Source of the DNA: Proales similis
Taxonomy: Eukaryota > Rotifera > Eurotatoria > Ploima > Proalidae
DNA: 64,000 nt
NCBI GenBank assembly: GCA_019059635.1
Contig: JAGVRJ010000001.1
Coordinates: forward strand, 1,922,001 to 1,986,000
Direction of reading: 5' to 3'
The stretch's first letter is position 1. Each line of letters starts with the position of its first letter. Under the pieces are notes generated by a model. That model was given only the letters and a program-made list of their open reading frames with translations, was not told the origin of the DNA and ran no database searches. The position numbers were made by a program, and so were the translations under genes. Below, in pieces: positions 44,309 through 55,663 of this stretch.

Positions 44309-46424
44309 TCAATGCTTTTTAAATGAGGCAATTATGTCTTCGACAGCACGGCCCTTGGTCTCAGGCACCTGGTAGATTAAGCGAATTTCGTTTTAAGCGG
44401 TCGCTGATTACGAAGGGCGCACATTTACCTTTTTCAATATGAGCGTGAACGAAATTGCCAAGATGGCGGTGAACAAGAGGAAGACGTAGTGCTTTATGAA
44501 ACTCTGCAAGAAAGGGAAACTCAACACGAGCAGCATGTTGGAGCTCCAGCAGAAGAATGTGCCCACTGCCATCGCTGAACTGCGAGCATTCTGTCTAAAG
44601 CACTCGGCCGTGTAGATGAACGGAATTGGACCTAAATGCCTCATTCAGACTTGCGCCACAGTTTGCTTTTTCTCATCAACTAACCCAAGCCGACTGCGAA
44701 GCAGACAATGTAGATAAGAATGCAGGCGATCGAAACAAATGACAAAAAGTGAACCGAGTGCTGGTTTGAGCGAATTAGTTTGAGTTTTGGCATTGGCATG
44801 GCTAGAAGTCAACACACAAACCTGGAACGCCATCGAAACCGTCAGCACAATCGAGTCGAGAATCATCACCGCAATCGGAAAGATGAGAAGCGGCTTTCTG
44901 CCGAGCTTGTCCAGCAGTGGCAAGCAGACGATGGTCGCCAACAGATTGACCGCGCCTGTCAGGAATATTGCGTATTGGATGTTCTCCTCGCTGATGCCGG
45001 CCTCCATGAATATGCTCGACGAATAGAAGAATATCTGAATTGATCGTAAATGGAGTTTGCCAGCCAAAGTTTGCATCTGGTAGGCGAGCACTTACTGCGT
45101 TAATGCCGCTCAGCTGCTGAGTCATCTGGATGACAAGCGAGGTGATGAGAGGCCATCGGAGCTCAGGCAGCGAAAACAGCTCTGTGATGGTCACCAGACG
45201 GTCGTTAGAGCCCGACTTGGTCTCCTCTTCAATCTCTTCGATGTCGGCGAGCACTTGTTCGGTGTTGCGCAGCTTCTGCAGTACTGTCCGCCAGCTTAAG
45301 TTTGAGTTCAAGTGAGATTTACTGGCAAATTTACCTTTTCGCGCCTTCTCGTAGTCGTTGTTCTTGAGTAGCAGTGCTTTGGGCGTTTCGTAGAAGAAGA
45401 AGATGAGGAAAATGTTTGAAAGAACCGCAGGAAGGAGAGGCACCGCCAGCAGATAGTTCCAGAGCTCAGGAGTTCCTGATTGAGGCGAGCAGGCATTTAT
45501 GATTGGTTGCCGAGAAGAAACGAGCACAGAGGAAGAAGAGATGGCTCACCGAGAATCTGTTTCAGGCCGAAGACTTGGGCCACCAGGATACCAATTGTGA
45601 TCATGAGCTGAGTGATGGCGCCAGTTTGGCCTCGCAGCTTGTCGGGCGATATCTCCGTGATGTAAGTGGGCACCAGACTGCAAGTGGAGCCACCCTGCAC
45701 TCCGTACAGGAAACGGCTGACCATGACGCAGATCGGCGATTGCAAGCTGGGCGCGATCAGGGCCAGAATTCCGGCCGCGATGCTAAACAGATTGTGCACA
45801 ATAATGCCGTTCTTGCGGCCCAGATTGTCCAAGAGAAATTTGGAGCTGAGCGCCCCGATCATTCCGCCCAGCACAAACAGAGTGTTGGTGATCGTCCAGA
45901 GGAAGTTGTTTGTGCTCTCGGCGACGAGTCGCGCTTCGCTTATTTTAAGATGATGCGCATCCAGAGCAGCCTCGACTAAACGCAGCGTTTTGTTCAACTC
46001 TTGTTGATTGATGTGAATTGCGCTGCTGCTGTTGCTACGATTGGCCTCGAGCAGCGCCTGTCTCATTGAGAACTCGTTCAGCTCAGAGTGAAACTCTTCG
46101 AACAAGTAGGAATTGTCCAAGTAAAAGTCTTTGATGAGCTTCAAGGAACCCGATTAGACATGGAGCTGAATAAAGTGGGTGAGTCGAGCGGCAGCGGTTA
46201 CTTTGGTCGGCGAGTTCAGCGCGCTTATATTGTAGCCGAACTGAAAAGGCCCAAGGGCGACCGTCATACAACACAGCAGCAGATAGAGGGTCCATTTCTG
46301 GCAGCCAAAATTAAAACCCAAGATGTCGAAATTGAGACAAAGTAGTGCTCACTTGATTGGGCTTGTGAGCAGCCGCATTCACCAAGCGGGTGGTTCGTTC
46401 ATACTCGTCATGAGTGTCCTCCAT
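44309..46424 (-). CDS. SLC2 (GLUT-like) facilitative sugar transporter, copy 1
   Basis: Nine exons from 5' to 3': 46424-46353, 46297-46202, 46138-45550, 45475-45335, 45283-45096, 45034-44822, 44760-44685, 44631-44429, 44368-44309; 545 residues. MFS sugar-porter motifs: FQFGYN at the end of helix 1, DNLGRKNGI between helices 2 and 3, YGVQGG, YETPKALL for the PESPR motif, QQLSGINA in helix 7 (the QLS of hexose-selective GLUTs), DKLGRKPLL and VPETKGRAVED. The loop between helices 1 and 2 is about 86 residues with sequons NRS and NSS, much longer than the 33 or so of human GLUT1. It is the most distinct member of the array and has three introns that copies 2-4 lack. Substrate is probably glucose or another hexose, by family only. 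Confidence 0.9.
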
Positions 46425-47318
46425 GATTTTTGCTATTTTCGCTGACAGAGAGTTGCGGCCTCCAAAACAACGACGGTGCTTTTTTTTTCGCTTATTTTTT
46501 TATAAATTGCAAATGAACGTCTTCCCTGGCCGCTTTATCTCGTAGTTGCGGCGCGTTTATCTCGATTACGATTTAAAACATTTGCCGAACGGTTCGTTTA
46601 TTGCTCGCTATTCTACTCACTGCTCATAACTTATATAACCTTCTATATGCCTTCACTCCAAGTCGCCCCTCTCTCGTCCTCCTAACACTCAAACCAACGG
46701 GCGGGTATGGTGAAGTTGATTATCTAAAAGTAGATTCGACGCACTGGTTATTATCTCGTTTCGAAATGTCATCTAGCTCTGATAGGCCTTGCGAGTGAGT
46801 TGGCAAAATAATTTAGAAGAAAAACATACAAAGGCATCAAACCAAGACTACTGGATGGCTCAGAGACTGAATACCTTCGAGAGAGGCAGAGAGCGAGAGA
46901 ACGATCCGCCTGTCCAATGTTGCTCTGCCTTCTTATGCTCAGTTGATATCTACTCCTCGAACGGGTTGAAAGTAGTTAGGAGTGAAAACAAGGCGTGACT
47001 TTTTCCACAATATCTTTTGTTTCTAATTTTTCATCTCTTCATCGTTTTTATAAGTTGATCACAGCCCTTCTCTTACTATCTCTTGCAATGGCTCTTAAAA
47101 ATATTCTGCATGGGAAAATGAATATCGGCCAAGTTAGTTTGAATTCTGATTATTGGATTGAACTAAACTGATAAGAAATGGGAAATAGCAAGTGATGATG
47201 GATAAATTGAAAAAGCTCGGCTTTAAGGCATCTTAAAGCTCCTCTTCTAGTTTGAATCGATTCTAAAATTAAATAAGGCAGTTCCAAACAATAATCTCAA
47301 TCGAGTGAGGGTGTAACT
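46425..47318. other. promoter of SLC2 copy 1 and 3' flank of copy 2
   Basis: The first 200 nt resemble the region upstream of copy 2 (49211-49440) and carry two GATA-type sites. The last 210 nt (from about 47110) closely match the 3' flank of copy 3 (from about 53425). The middle holds no supported gene. Confidence 0.6.
46535..46562 (-). promoter_or_regulatory. pair of GATA-factor motifs upstream of SLC2 copy 1
   Basis: On the gene strand AGATAA occurs at 46540-46535 and 46562-46557, about 110-140 nt before the ATG. The same sites, in the same surroundings, recur upstream of copy 2. Inference: possible gut-type GATA control. Confidence 0.4.
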
Positions 47319-49210
47319 TCAGAAGCTGGATACGATCTGTTGAATTGATTTGCCCTTGGTCTCGGGCATTTTGGCAGCCAAAATGACAAACGAGACAATG
47401 AGGGCCACTGCGAAGACAACGAACACGAACTGGTCGATCAGCTGTTGCACATACTCGAAGCCCAGAGTGAGCAACAGAGTAGTGGTCCAGTTCGTGAACA
47501 CGCCGATCGACATGCCCGCCGAGCGAGCGCTGTGCTCAAACACCTCGGCGTTGTAGATGAACGGAATGACGCCTTTTCGGATTGATGGCTCATTACTGAG
47601 GGAAGAAAGATCAAGCTTCCAAAGCTACTCACCCATCCCGACCGCATAGAAGCAGACGAAGGCGACCACGCAGACAACATTAAGAATCGGGAAAAAGCTC
47701 ACTGCCTCCTTGGATTCAGATATGGGAAGCTGGGGGAAATTGGTTCGAGACCGTCAGGAATTACTGAGTATGTTCCAAAGATGGCAAGCAGGATGAGCGT
47801 CAAAGCCATGCTACCGATCGAGCCCAAGGCGAGAGTGCGTCGGCCGAGCGACTCGATCAGGATAATGGCGACCAGACAGGAAAGGAAGTTGACCAGGCCA
47901 GTGCCCAGAATGGCGTACTGGATGTAGTCCTCGGGAACCTGGGCTTTCGAGAATATGCCGAACGAGTAGAAGAAGATCTGAGCGGGAATGAGGTCAGCGA
48001 GTATTTAAATGGCACTAGAAATGAAGAGAGAGACTTACTGCATTGATGCCGGAGAGCTGTTGGGCCACGTGCAGCACGATCGAAGTGACAAGGGGCCATC
48101 TGAACGAGCTGGAGCACAGGACATTGCAGAGAGAGACGGATTGATTCGAATGCTGAGAGTCGCCTTCTCTTTGTATCTCTTCTATTTCTGAGTCTACGTC
48201 ATCTCGGTTTCGTAACAACTTCAGTGCTTAGGAATATTTAAAAATCGATTTATACGGGAAAGAAATCCAGAGGAAATTACCGCTCCGAGCCGAACATTCG
48301 TCTTTGTATTTGAGAATCAAATTTCGGGGTGTCTCGGGGAAAATAAAAAGAAGAAGGAAAAAGCTAATCATCCCGCTAAGACCACCTAAACTAAGTAAAA
48401 TGCTCCACAATGCCTCGTTGCCCATGATCTGCTTGAGACCCAATAGTTGTGAAATAAAGATACCGAACGTGATCAAAATAGACGGAAACACGCCCGTCTT
48501 GCCGCGCAGTGCAGCCGGCGAGATCTCGAGCAAATACGTGGGAACCATGGTGCACGCCATGCCGCCTTGAACGCCCAACAGCATGCGCCCGATTATCAGA
48601 CACAGCGGCGAGCTGACGTATCTGCTCACCACGGTCAGTACTCCGCCTGCGAAGCCGACTGCGAACTGAACCAGAAGCGAGCGCTTCCTGCCGATCCTGT
48701 CCAGCAGCAGCTTCGAGATGAACACTCCGAGCATGCCGCCCAGCACGAAAATGGCGTTGAGCACCACCCACAACACGTTGTTGACTCTCTCCACTTTGGC
48801 TCTGCCTTCCTCCAGCAGCACCTTCTTCTCCATTATTTCCTTGCGTTTCTCTTTTGAGCCCCAGAAGTACTCGAACTGGGCGTTCTTGAAGTCTTCTTGG
48901 CCCTTTTCGAGCAGAGTCTTGTTTCCTTCCCACCACTGCTTGCCTTCCCAGTACGGCTTGAAGAGGAAGAGGTCGTTCTTGGTGAAGTTCTTGATCAGCT
49001 CCGAGGGCGCGTTCATCGAGGCGACGTTGTAGCCGAATTGAAAAGGGCCAAGAGCGACCGTCATACAGCACATCAGAAAGTAAAGGGTCCATTTCTGGCT
49101 GTAAAATTAAAACCAAGTTGTTGAATTTTAGGAAAATTTTTTCCCACTTGATTGGGATGGTTAGGCTCGGCCTTCACAATGCCGGTTTCTCGTTCATACT
49201 CCTTCTCCAT
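47319..49210 (-). CDS. SLC2 sugar transporter, copy 2 (chimeric 5' end, shortened loop)
   Basis: Six exons from 5' to 3': 49210-49148, 49094-48281, 48226-48039, 47977-47765, 47708-47633, 47572-47319; 535 residues. The promoter, exon 1 (EYERETGIVKAEPNHPNQ) and helix 1 (CCMTVALGPFQFGYN) match copy 1. Everything after FGYN matches copies 3 and 4. The sugar-porter motifs are intact: DRIGRKRSLL, GVQGG, FPETPRNLILKY, QQLSGINA, ESLGRRTLAL, MPETKGKSIQQ. Loop 1 is about 82 residues because a 99-bp segment present in copies 3 and 4 is missing; it falls between 9-bp direct repeats. Exon 3 (SEIEEIQREGDSQHSN) equals copy 3, not copy 4. Looks functional; a class I-like hexose transporter. Confidence 0.9.
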
Positions 49211-49667
49211 TATTTTAGCTATTTTCGTTGACAGTAAACTGTAAAGACTTGTGGCTTCCAAAACAACGATTTTCCTTTTCGCTTATTTCATAAAATAATC
49301 GTTATCTGCTTTATCTCGTTGTGGCGGCACGTTTATCTTGATTTCGATTTAAGACATTCACCCAACGGTTTATTTACTGCTAGCCTATCTTGTCGAAGCT
49401 TATAACTCACGCCACACAATCAAGTAGCCTCTCTCTCTCAGATGATTATCAACAATCACCTTTCGCTTGCAACTCTGGTCTGTTACAGGCTCAGACTTTT
49501 TTAAATAAACTTTTGTTCTTGTCGCTATTTTCATATTTTTATTGGTCTTATTCCAGAAATGAGGCTTTAACTCGAAATCAAAGAATGTATTTCTGCTTTA
49601 GTTGATTCAGACTTTCACTTTGAGACAGAGATAAAACGGAAATGGTTTTAGAGGAAGAATGGATGGC
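49211..49667. other. promoter of SLC2 copy 2 and 3' end of PTCD3
   Basis: The part nearest the ATG resembles the copy 1 promoter and has three TTATCT (AGATAA on the gene strand) sites at 49303-49308, 49312-49317 and 49334-49339. No gene seen. Confidence 0.5.
49303..49339 (-). promoter_or_regulatory. cluster of GATA-factor motifs upstream of SLC2 copy 2
   Basis: Three AGATAA sites on the gene strand, two of them aligned with those of copy 1, in a block of shared sequence about 90-130 nt before the ATG. Confidence 0.4.
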
Positions 49668-52352
49668 TTACAGGCTTTGGGTCGAGATCTGCGGGCACTT
49701 TTCCAGTCTCGATATAAAGTCCTTTATCTCTGGCAGCTGGAGCTGATCGGCGTAGGCAAGAACTTGAATGGCGTTGTCGATCTCATTATTGTCGACTAAT
49801 GCGTAGAACAGTTGACCGAGACACTTTCCACTTGAGCAAGAGAGCAATCAGTCGGCATCTGAATGAGCTTGTGTTGACCGTTCGCTTACCTTGGCTCGCC
49901 CATTACTTTGCTCTGGTTTTCCACAAACACTCTGAACTGATCCCAAGCCGACTGCAGCTTGTTGGCATTCAAGCAGACCGTGAAAAAGTTGCTCAGCATC
50001 TTGCCGTTCCAAGCGTACGCTTTCTGAATTCTATTTTTTTGCCCAAGAGATTTGACAATTCAAAAAGTGCCGAGCACACAATTCGGACATTACCGATCTG
50101 TTTCATCGTCGCTCTTCTCTTCGATGTATGAGAATCGAGTGATCATTGTCTCGGCGATCGCTCCGTAGCTTTCAATCAACTGCGCTCGTTTAGAGCTGAG
50201 AATGAGGGGCGAAATGGCATTCGAGATGAAGAACCTTTTGATCTTGCTCAGGAGAATTGACCATCAGCTCGAGAAGCTTTTCGATGAGTTTGCTGCAAAA
50301 TTCGTTGAAGCGTCTGGGCTTCATTTCCAGAAAATCTTGAAAATTCCTCAGGTCAGTTGAGAGTGAGCAGTCCGTTGCACACGTAGACTTACGCGTCCAG
50401 AACTCAGGAACAAACTGATACTGTTTGTAGGTGATCACAAACTCGAGCATCTTATCCATTAGTTTGACGCTTCGATGACAAATCTGATCGACAGGCGAGT
50501 TTAAGCAAACGAACAAACGAGAACAGGAGCAGAAGCAACTCACATTGGGCGTTATGTTTCGCCATTCGTTTATGACCGTTTCGGGCAAGTCGTGCCGCAT
50601 CAGAGCGAGCAAATAGCTTTCGCTAGATCAGTCTCTTAACGAATGGTCCACATCCGATTCATGAACGCAATCTACTTACAAGTAGCGAACGTGAACGTTG
50701 TTGTGATTCAGGAATTTGAAGTTGTTCTCGCGCATCAGAATCGAGTGAATGCGGTGAGTGAGCTCAAGGTGGTCGGGCGAGATCATGCACTTTTCCATTG
50801 CGATTTTAAAAAACAATGCATCGTCCGGCTCACTCCATTGGAGCGGGCCGTTGGATTCAATGCGCTCGACAATTTGCCTCAGCAGGCCCGTCTTGACGCC
50901 AATGTCTCTGGACGGGTAGAAAACACCGAGTGAATGAGCCCAAGTGGCCAGACTCGGCTCGATGCCCAATGACTCCATTTCTTTGAGCAGACTCAGCGCG
51001 AATGTAACGCTCTTTTGAAAGGTGCCCATTTTCTTGAGCACCAGCAGGGCGCAGTTGAATGTCTGCAGATTTGGCGCCAGGCCGTACGAGTTTATGTCTG
51101 CGATGTAGGCCTTGAGTTTCTCCAGCTTTTTCTCGTTCGTGTCGCTGCTGTAGATTATGGAGCGAACCAGCGCGTTCATTGTGCCAATGTCCGGCTTGAG
51201 GCCTTCTGATCTCATCTTCTCAAATAGCTCGTTTGCGCCTTGAAATTCAAAATGCTGCTCATTGCCAGCCCTCATGATCGTTCTCGTTATTCCATTTGAA
51301 AAGCGAAATCGTTTCACTTACCTTGAGCATTCCTTTTACCATTGAGCAGTATTCACGTGCTCCTTTCTGCTCGATTTGCTCAAACAGCACTTTGGCTTCT
51401 CTCTCGTTTCTGTTTTGGTCGGCAATTGTTAAAATCGTGTGCTAGTCAAAGTTGACAACAGTCAGCCGCTCACCCCCATTGGCTTTCGACGCTGAGGCGA
51501 ACTGCTTCGTGAGAGTAGAGACTCTCTTTGGCATACCAGTCTTCGGTGAGTGGCAGTTGTTCAGGCAAGTTCTCGCTGTTGTACACACACAAGTAGTCGA
51601 GCAGCATGCGTTTACATGCCTCGGACACTGGCACTCCTTTTGCGAGGCGAGAGCATGAAAGCGCGCACGTTGAAATCGGCCAATTGAGGCGAGCGAGTAC
51701 CTTGATCACGACACGTTTGGACAGCGTCGAACGCTTGTTTGAAGTAGCCCCAGCTCATGAGCGAATAGATAAGTGACTCGTTCGGATATTTCAGCTCTTT
51801 GGCAGTGAACTGCTTGCGCGGAAAAAATCCCTTAAAAATCCGAAAGAGAAATTGACGAGTTGTTCGCTGATTCAGAGTGAATTTCGGCATTTACCGGCAC
51901 ATGCGGAGAAGTGGTGTCTTTGAAGAAGGCGTCCGGATAAGATTGAATCATCATGCGGGCGGCTTTGATGCCTGACGCTTTGGCCAAATAAGCTCGTTGC
52001 TATGAATTAGGGTAAACACCGGGGTGAACTGCGGCCAAGCAACTTCACTCACCATGTCAATTGAGGTAGAGGGAGAGAGAAGAGTGTCATCCTGAAGGCT
52101 GTAGTGACATCCGAGAGGGTCCTGTTTAAACAGTTCAATTAAGCTAAGCGAATAGAAGCGTGGACATAGAGCGGCTTTAGTACCGGCTGGACAGTCCGTG
52201 ACAATGCCTTGAGAATATCGGTAGGGCTTCTTGAAATGGCACCAAACCATTCGAGTTTTAAGATCAAATTGAGCAAAACTGAGCAAAAATGAGGAGACGA
52301 ACCGTTTTACACGATACGGGATGCTGATGGCCTTTTTGGCTGCATGCGCCAT
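49668..52352 (-). CDS. PTCD3: mitoribosome-associated pentatricopeptide protein PTCD3 (MRPS39)
   Basis: Multi-exon gene. The first exons are 52352-52303, 52143-52053 and 51999-51895; later ones begin near 51830, 51600, 51430, 51317, 50640, 50500, 50390 and 50030, with borders not all resolved, and the stop is at 49670-49668. The start MAHAAKKAISIPYRVK is a likely mitochondrial presequence. Matches to PTCD3: HYSLQDDTLLSPSTSI, RAYLAKASGIKAARMMIQSY, FKDTTSPHVP, then the PPR-like helical stretch APNLQTFNCALLVLKKMGTF and MESLGIEPSLATWAHSLGVF. PTCD3 sits on the small mitochondrial ribosomal subunit near the mRNA entrance. It lies on the same strand as GCSH, 162 nt apart, and between SLC2 copies 2 and 3. 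Confidence 0.85.
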
Positions 52353-52514
52353 CTTGAGAAGCAAATTCAATTTGATTGGAAGCTTTGCCAAGCAAAGATG
52401 CTCAACAACCTTTGCGCGCTTGAGTTGAGAGAAAAAAACTTGTCGCTTATTTGGGATGAACAGTTTATTAACGAGCAGAATTGAATTTGATTTAGTCTGC
52501 GTCTAAAAGAGCAT

Positions 52515-52988
52515 CTAATGGTCTTCGGACTTGAGGAACTCTTCATATTGCGCCTTGTCCATGAGCTTGTCAAGTTCACTGGGATTGGAGAGCTGAACGC
52601 GAATGAGCCAGCCGCTCTCTTGCGGCGAGTCGTTTATCTGCTTGGGCGTCTCTTTGAGCGACTCGTTCACCTCGAGCACAGAGCCAGACACTGGAGTGTA
52701 GCATTCGCTCACTGCCTTGACGCTCTCAAGAGTGGCAAACTGATCGGCCTGCTGGAACTGATCGCCGATGTTGGGAAGCTCGACGAACACGACCTCGCCG
52801 AGCTTGTCCTGAGCGTAGTCGGTTATACCGACTGTGCCGACGTTGTCCTTGACGTGCACCCATTCGTGCTTCTCAGTGAATTTGATCTGTTTGAGTTGGG
52901 AGGTGAGAGCAAATGTGGCGCTCTGCTGCCAGACGACTGGTCGAGCAAGTGCGCACTTGGCGGTGTTAACAAGCGAACGAACGAGCAT
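52515..52988 (-). CDS. GCSH: glycine cleavage system H protein, mitochondrial
   Basis: Intronless, 157 residues from ATG 52988. Residues 1-30 form a basic presequence (MLVRSLVNTAKCALARP). The lipoyl domain follows: FTEKHEWVHVKDNVGTVGI, then TLESVKAVSECYTPVSG with the lysine that carries lipoate, and NPSELDKLMDKAQYEEFL at the end. The H protein shuttles the aminomethyl group between the P, T and L proteins in mitochondrial glycine breakdown and supplies lipoate in some lipoylation routes. A minus-strand AATAAA at 52464-52469 lies 46 nt past the stop. Complete. Confidence 0.96.
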   Translation of the reverse strand: MLVRSLVNTAKCALARPVVWQQSATFALTSQLKQIKFTEKHEWVHVKDNVGTVGITDYAQDKLGEVVFVELPNIGDQFQQADQFATLESVKAVSECYTPVSGSVLEVNESLKETPKQINDSPQESGWLIRVQLSNPSELDKLMDKAQYEEFLKSEDH

Positions 52989-53639
52989 TTTCCTTTTGCT
53001 TGGTTGCCTGACTAACGAACAAATGAATTGAAAGCTTTCCAAACAGGCGTTCGAATATAAATAAGTCGATTCGGCCGCATTCCGGATCGCATTCAGTCTG
53101 GTTAGTCTAATTTATTGCAACGCGCGCTCACCCTCTCACTCACTCGCTCTAGCCTGTTCTCGCTCAATCCAATATTTGGCCTACTCGCCTCGTTCGCGCA
53201 CGGCGTACAAACGAGCGCACGCTGCTCTGCAGCAAAAATAGCTTCGTCTAATTCTAGCAATGATTTACAACCAAGCAGCCGACTAACCGGCCAGGTACAA
53301 ACAATCAGAGTACGACGAACAAAACAAAGCAGAACGGCTGTAAAAAACGGCCAAATGGCGAATTCAAAATCAAAATTAAATCTCAACAACTCTATTGATG
53401 GACACGTTTCTCTACATGTTTAGCATGCATATGCGAAAATGAATATTGGCCAAGTCGGTTTGAATTCTGTTTATATGATTTAACTAAATTGAAAAGAAAT
53501 GGGAAATAGCAAGTGATGATGGATAAATTTAAAAAGCCTGACTTTGAGGCATCTTTAAGCTCCTTTTCAAAATTGAATTGATTCTAAAATTGAATAAGGC
53601 AGTTCCAAACGATAATCTCGATTGAGTGAGGGTGTAACT
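52989..53639. other. GCSH promoter and 3' flank of SLC2 copy 3
   Basis: From about 53425 to 53639 the sequence is a diverged duplicate of 47110-47318, the 3' flank of copy 2, showing that the duplicated unit extended past the stop codon. Nothing else is recognised. Confidence 0.6.
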
Positions 53640-55663
53640 TCAGAAGCTGGATACGATCTGTTGAATTGATTTGCCCTTGGTCTCGGGCATTTTGGCAGCC
53701 AAAATGACAAACGAGACAATGAGGGCCACTGCGAAGACAACGAACACGAACTGGTCGATCAGCTGCTGCACATACTCGAAGCCCAGAGTGAGCAGCAGGG
53801 AGCCGGTCCAGTTCATGAACACGCCGATCGACATGCCCGCCGAGCGAGCGCTGTGCTCAAACACCTCGGCGTTGTAGATGAACGGAATGACGCCTTTTCG
53901 GATTGATGGCTCATTACTGAAGGAAGACGGAAGAGGCATCCAAGCCTACTCACCCATTCCGAGCGCATAAAAGCAGACGAATGCGACCACGCAGACCACG
54001 GCAACGATCGGGAAAAAGCTCACTGCCTCCTTGGATCCACAAGTGAGCAGTCGAGGGAGGGCGGCGCAAGACGGTCGCTACTTACTGAGTATGTTCGCAC
54101 CACGGTGAGCAAGACGAGGATCAGAGTCATGCTGCCGATCGAGCCAAGGGCGAGGGTGCGTCGGCCGAGCGACTCGATCAGGATTATGGAAACCAGAGTG
54201 GCAAGGAAGTTGACCAGGCCAGTGCCCAGAATTGCGTACTGGATGTAGTCCTCGGGAACCTGGGCTTTCGAGAAGATGCCGAACGAGTAGAAGAAGATCT
54301 GAGCGGGAATGAGGTCAGCGAGTATTTAAATGGCACTAGATATGAAGAGAGAGACTTACTGCATTGATGCCGGAGAGCTGTTGGGCCACGTGCAGCACGA
54401 TCGAAGTGACAAGGGGCCATCTGAACGAGCTGGAGCACAGGACATTGCAGAGAGAGACGGATTGATTCGAATGCTGAGAGTCGCCTTCTCTTTGTATCTC
54501 TTCTATTTCTGAGTCTACGTCATCTCGGTTTCGTAACAACTTCAGTGCTATGAAATATTTAAATAACGGTTCATAAGATACCAAAAATTAAAGGGCTGAT
54601 TACCACCACGAGCTGAATATTCGTCGTTAAATTTGATGATCAAATTTCGGGGCGTCTCAGGGAAAATAAAAAGAAGAAGGAAAAAGCAGATCAGACTGCT
54701 AAAACCAGGTAAACTAAGCAAAATGCTCCACAATGCCTCATTGCCCATGATCTGCTTGAGACCGAGCAGTTGCGACAAAAAGATTCCGAACGTGATCGAA
54801 ATAGACGGAAACACGCCCGTCTTGCCGCGCAGTGCAGCCGGCGAGATCTCGAGCAAATACGAAGGCACCATCGTGCACGCCATGCCGCCTTGAACGCCGA
54901 ACAGCATGCGCCCGATGATCAGACACAGCGGCGAGCTGACGTATCTGCTCACCACGGTCAGTACTCCGCCTGCGAAGCCGACTGCGAACTGAACCAGAAG
55001 CGAGCGCTTTCTGCCGATCATGTCCAGCAGCAGCTTCGAGATGAACACTCCCAGCATGCCGCCCAGCACGAAAATGGCGTTGAGCACCACCCACAACACG
55101 TTGTTGACTCTCTCCACCTTGGCTCTGCCTTCCTCCAGCAGCACCTTCTTCTCGGCCAAGCGAGCAGGCGCCCACTCGGTCAAGAAGTAGTCCGTGGTCA
55201 TATTGGCGATACCGGTTTTCTGTCTCAGCTCGGCCTCCTTCGCCTTCTTCTTCTCCATTATTTCCTTGCGTTTCTCTTTTGAGCCCCAGAAGTACTCGAA
55301 CTGGGCGTTCTTGAAGTCTTCTTGGCCCTTTTCGAGCAGAGTCTTGTTTCCTTCCCACCACTGCTTGCCTTCCCAGTACGGCTTGAAGAGGAAGAGGTCG
55401 TTCTTGGTGAAGTTCTTGATCAGCTCCGAGGGCGCATTCATCGAGCCGATGTTGTAGCCGAACTGAAGCATCCCAAAGGAAACCGTGAGGCAGGCTAATA
55501 GGAGGTAGGTAGTCCACTTTTAACGAATAAAAATTGGATTGGTGCTTTCTATCGGGCATCTGTTTCAAGATTATCACATTACCTTTTGGTTGTTCTGGGC
55601 ACCTTTTCCGTCCTCGTTGTTATAGAGATTATAGCTCTCATTTTTGTCTCCTGAGAGTCTCAT
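53640..55663 (-). CDS. SLC2 sugar transporter, copy 3
   Basis: Six exons from 5' to 3': 55663-55583, 55516-54604, 54547-54360, 54298-54086, 54029-53954, 53893-53640; 574 residues. The cytosolic N-terminus (MRLSGDKNESYNLYNNEDGK) and helix 1 (YLLLACLTVSFGMLQFGYN) are unique. From QFGYN onward it is almost identical to copy 4 through the next 750 bp, and again over the last four exons. The first extracellular loop is about 115 residues, rich in Trp, Lys and Glu, with sequons NFT, NKT and NMT. The C-terminus (MPETKGKSIQQIVSSF) equals copy 2. Exon 3 equals copy 2 rather than copy 4. Sugar-porter motifs are all kept (DMIGRKRSLL, QQLSGINA, FPETPRNL). Confidence 0.92.
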
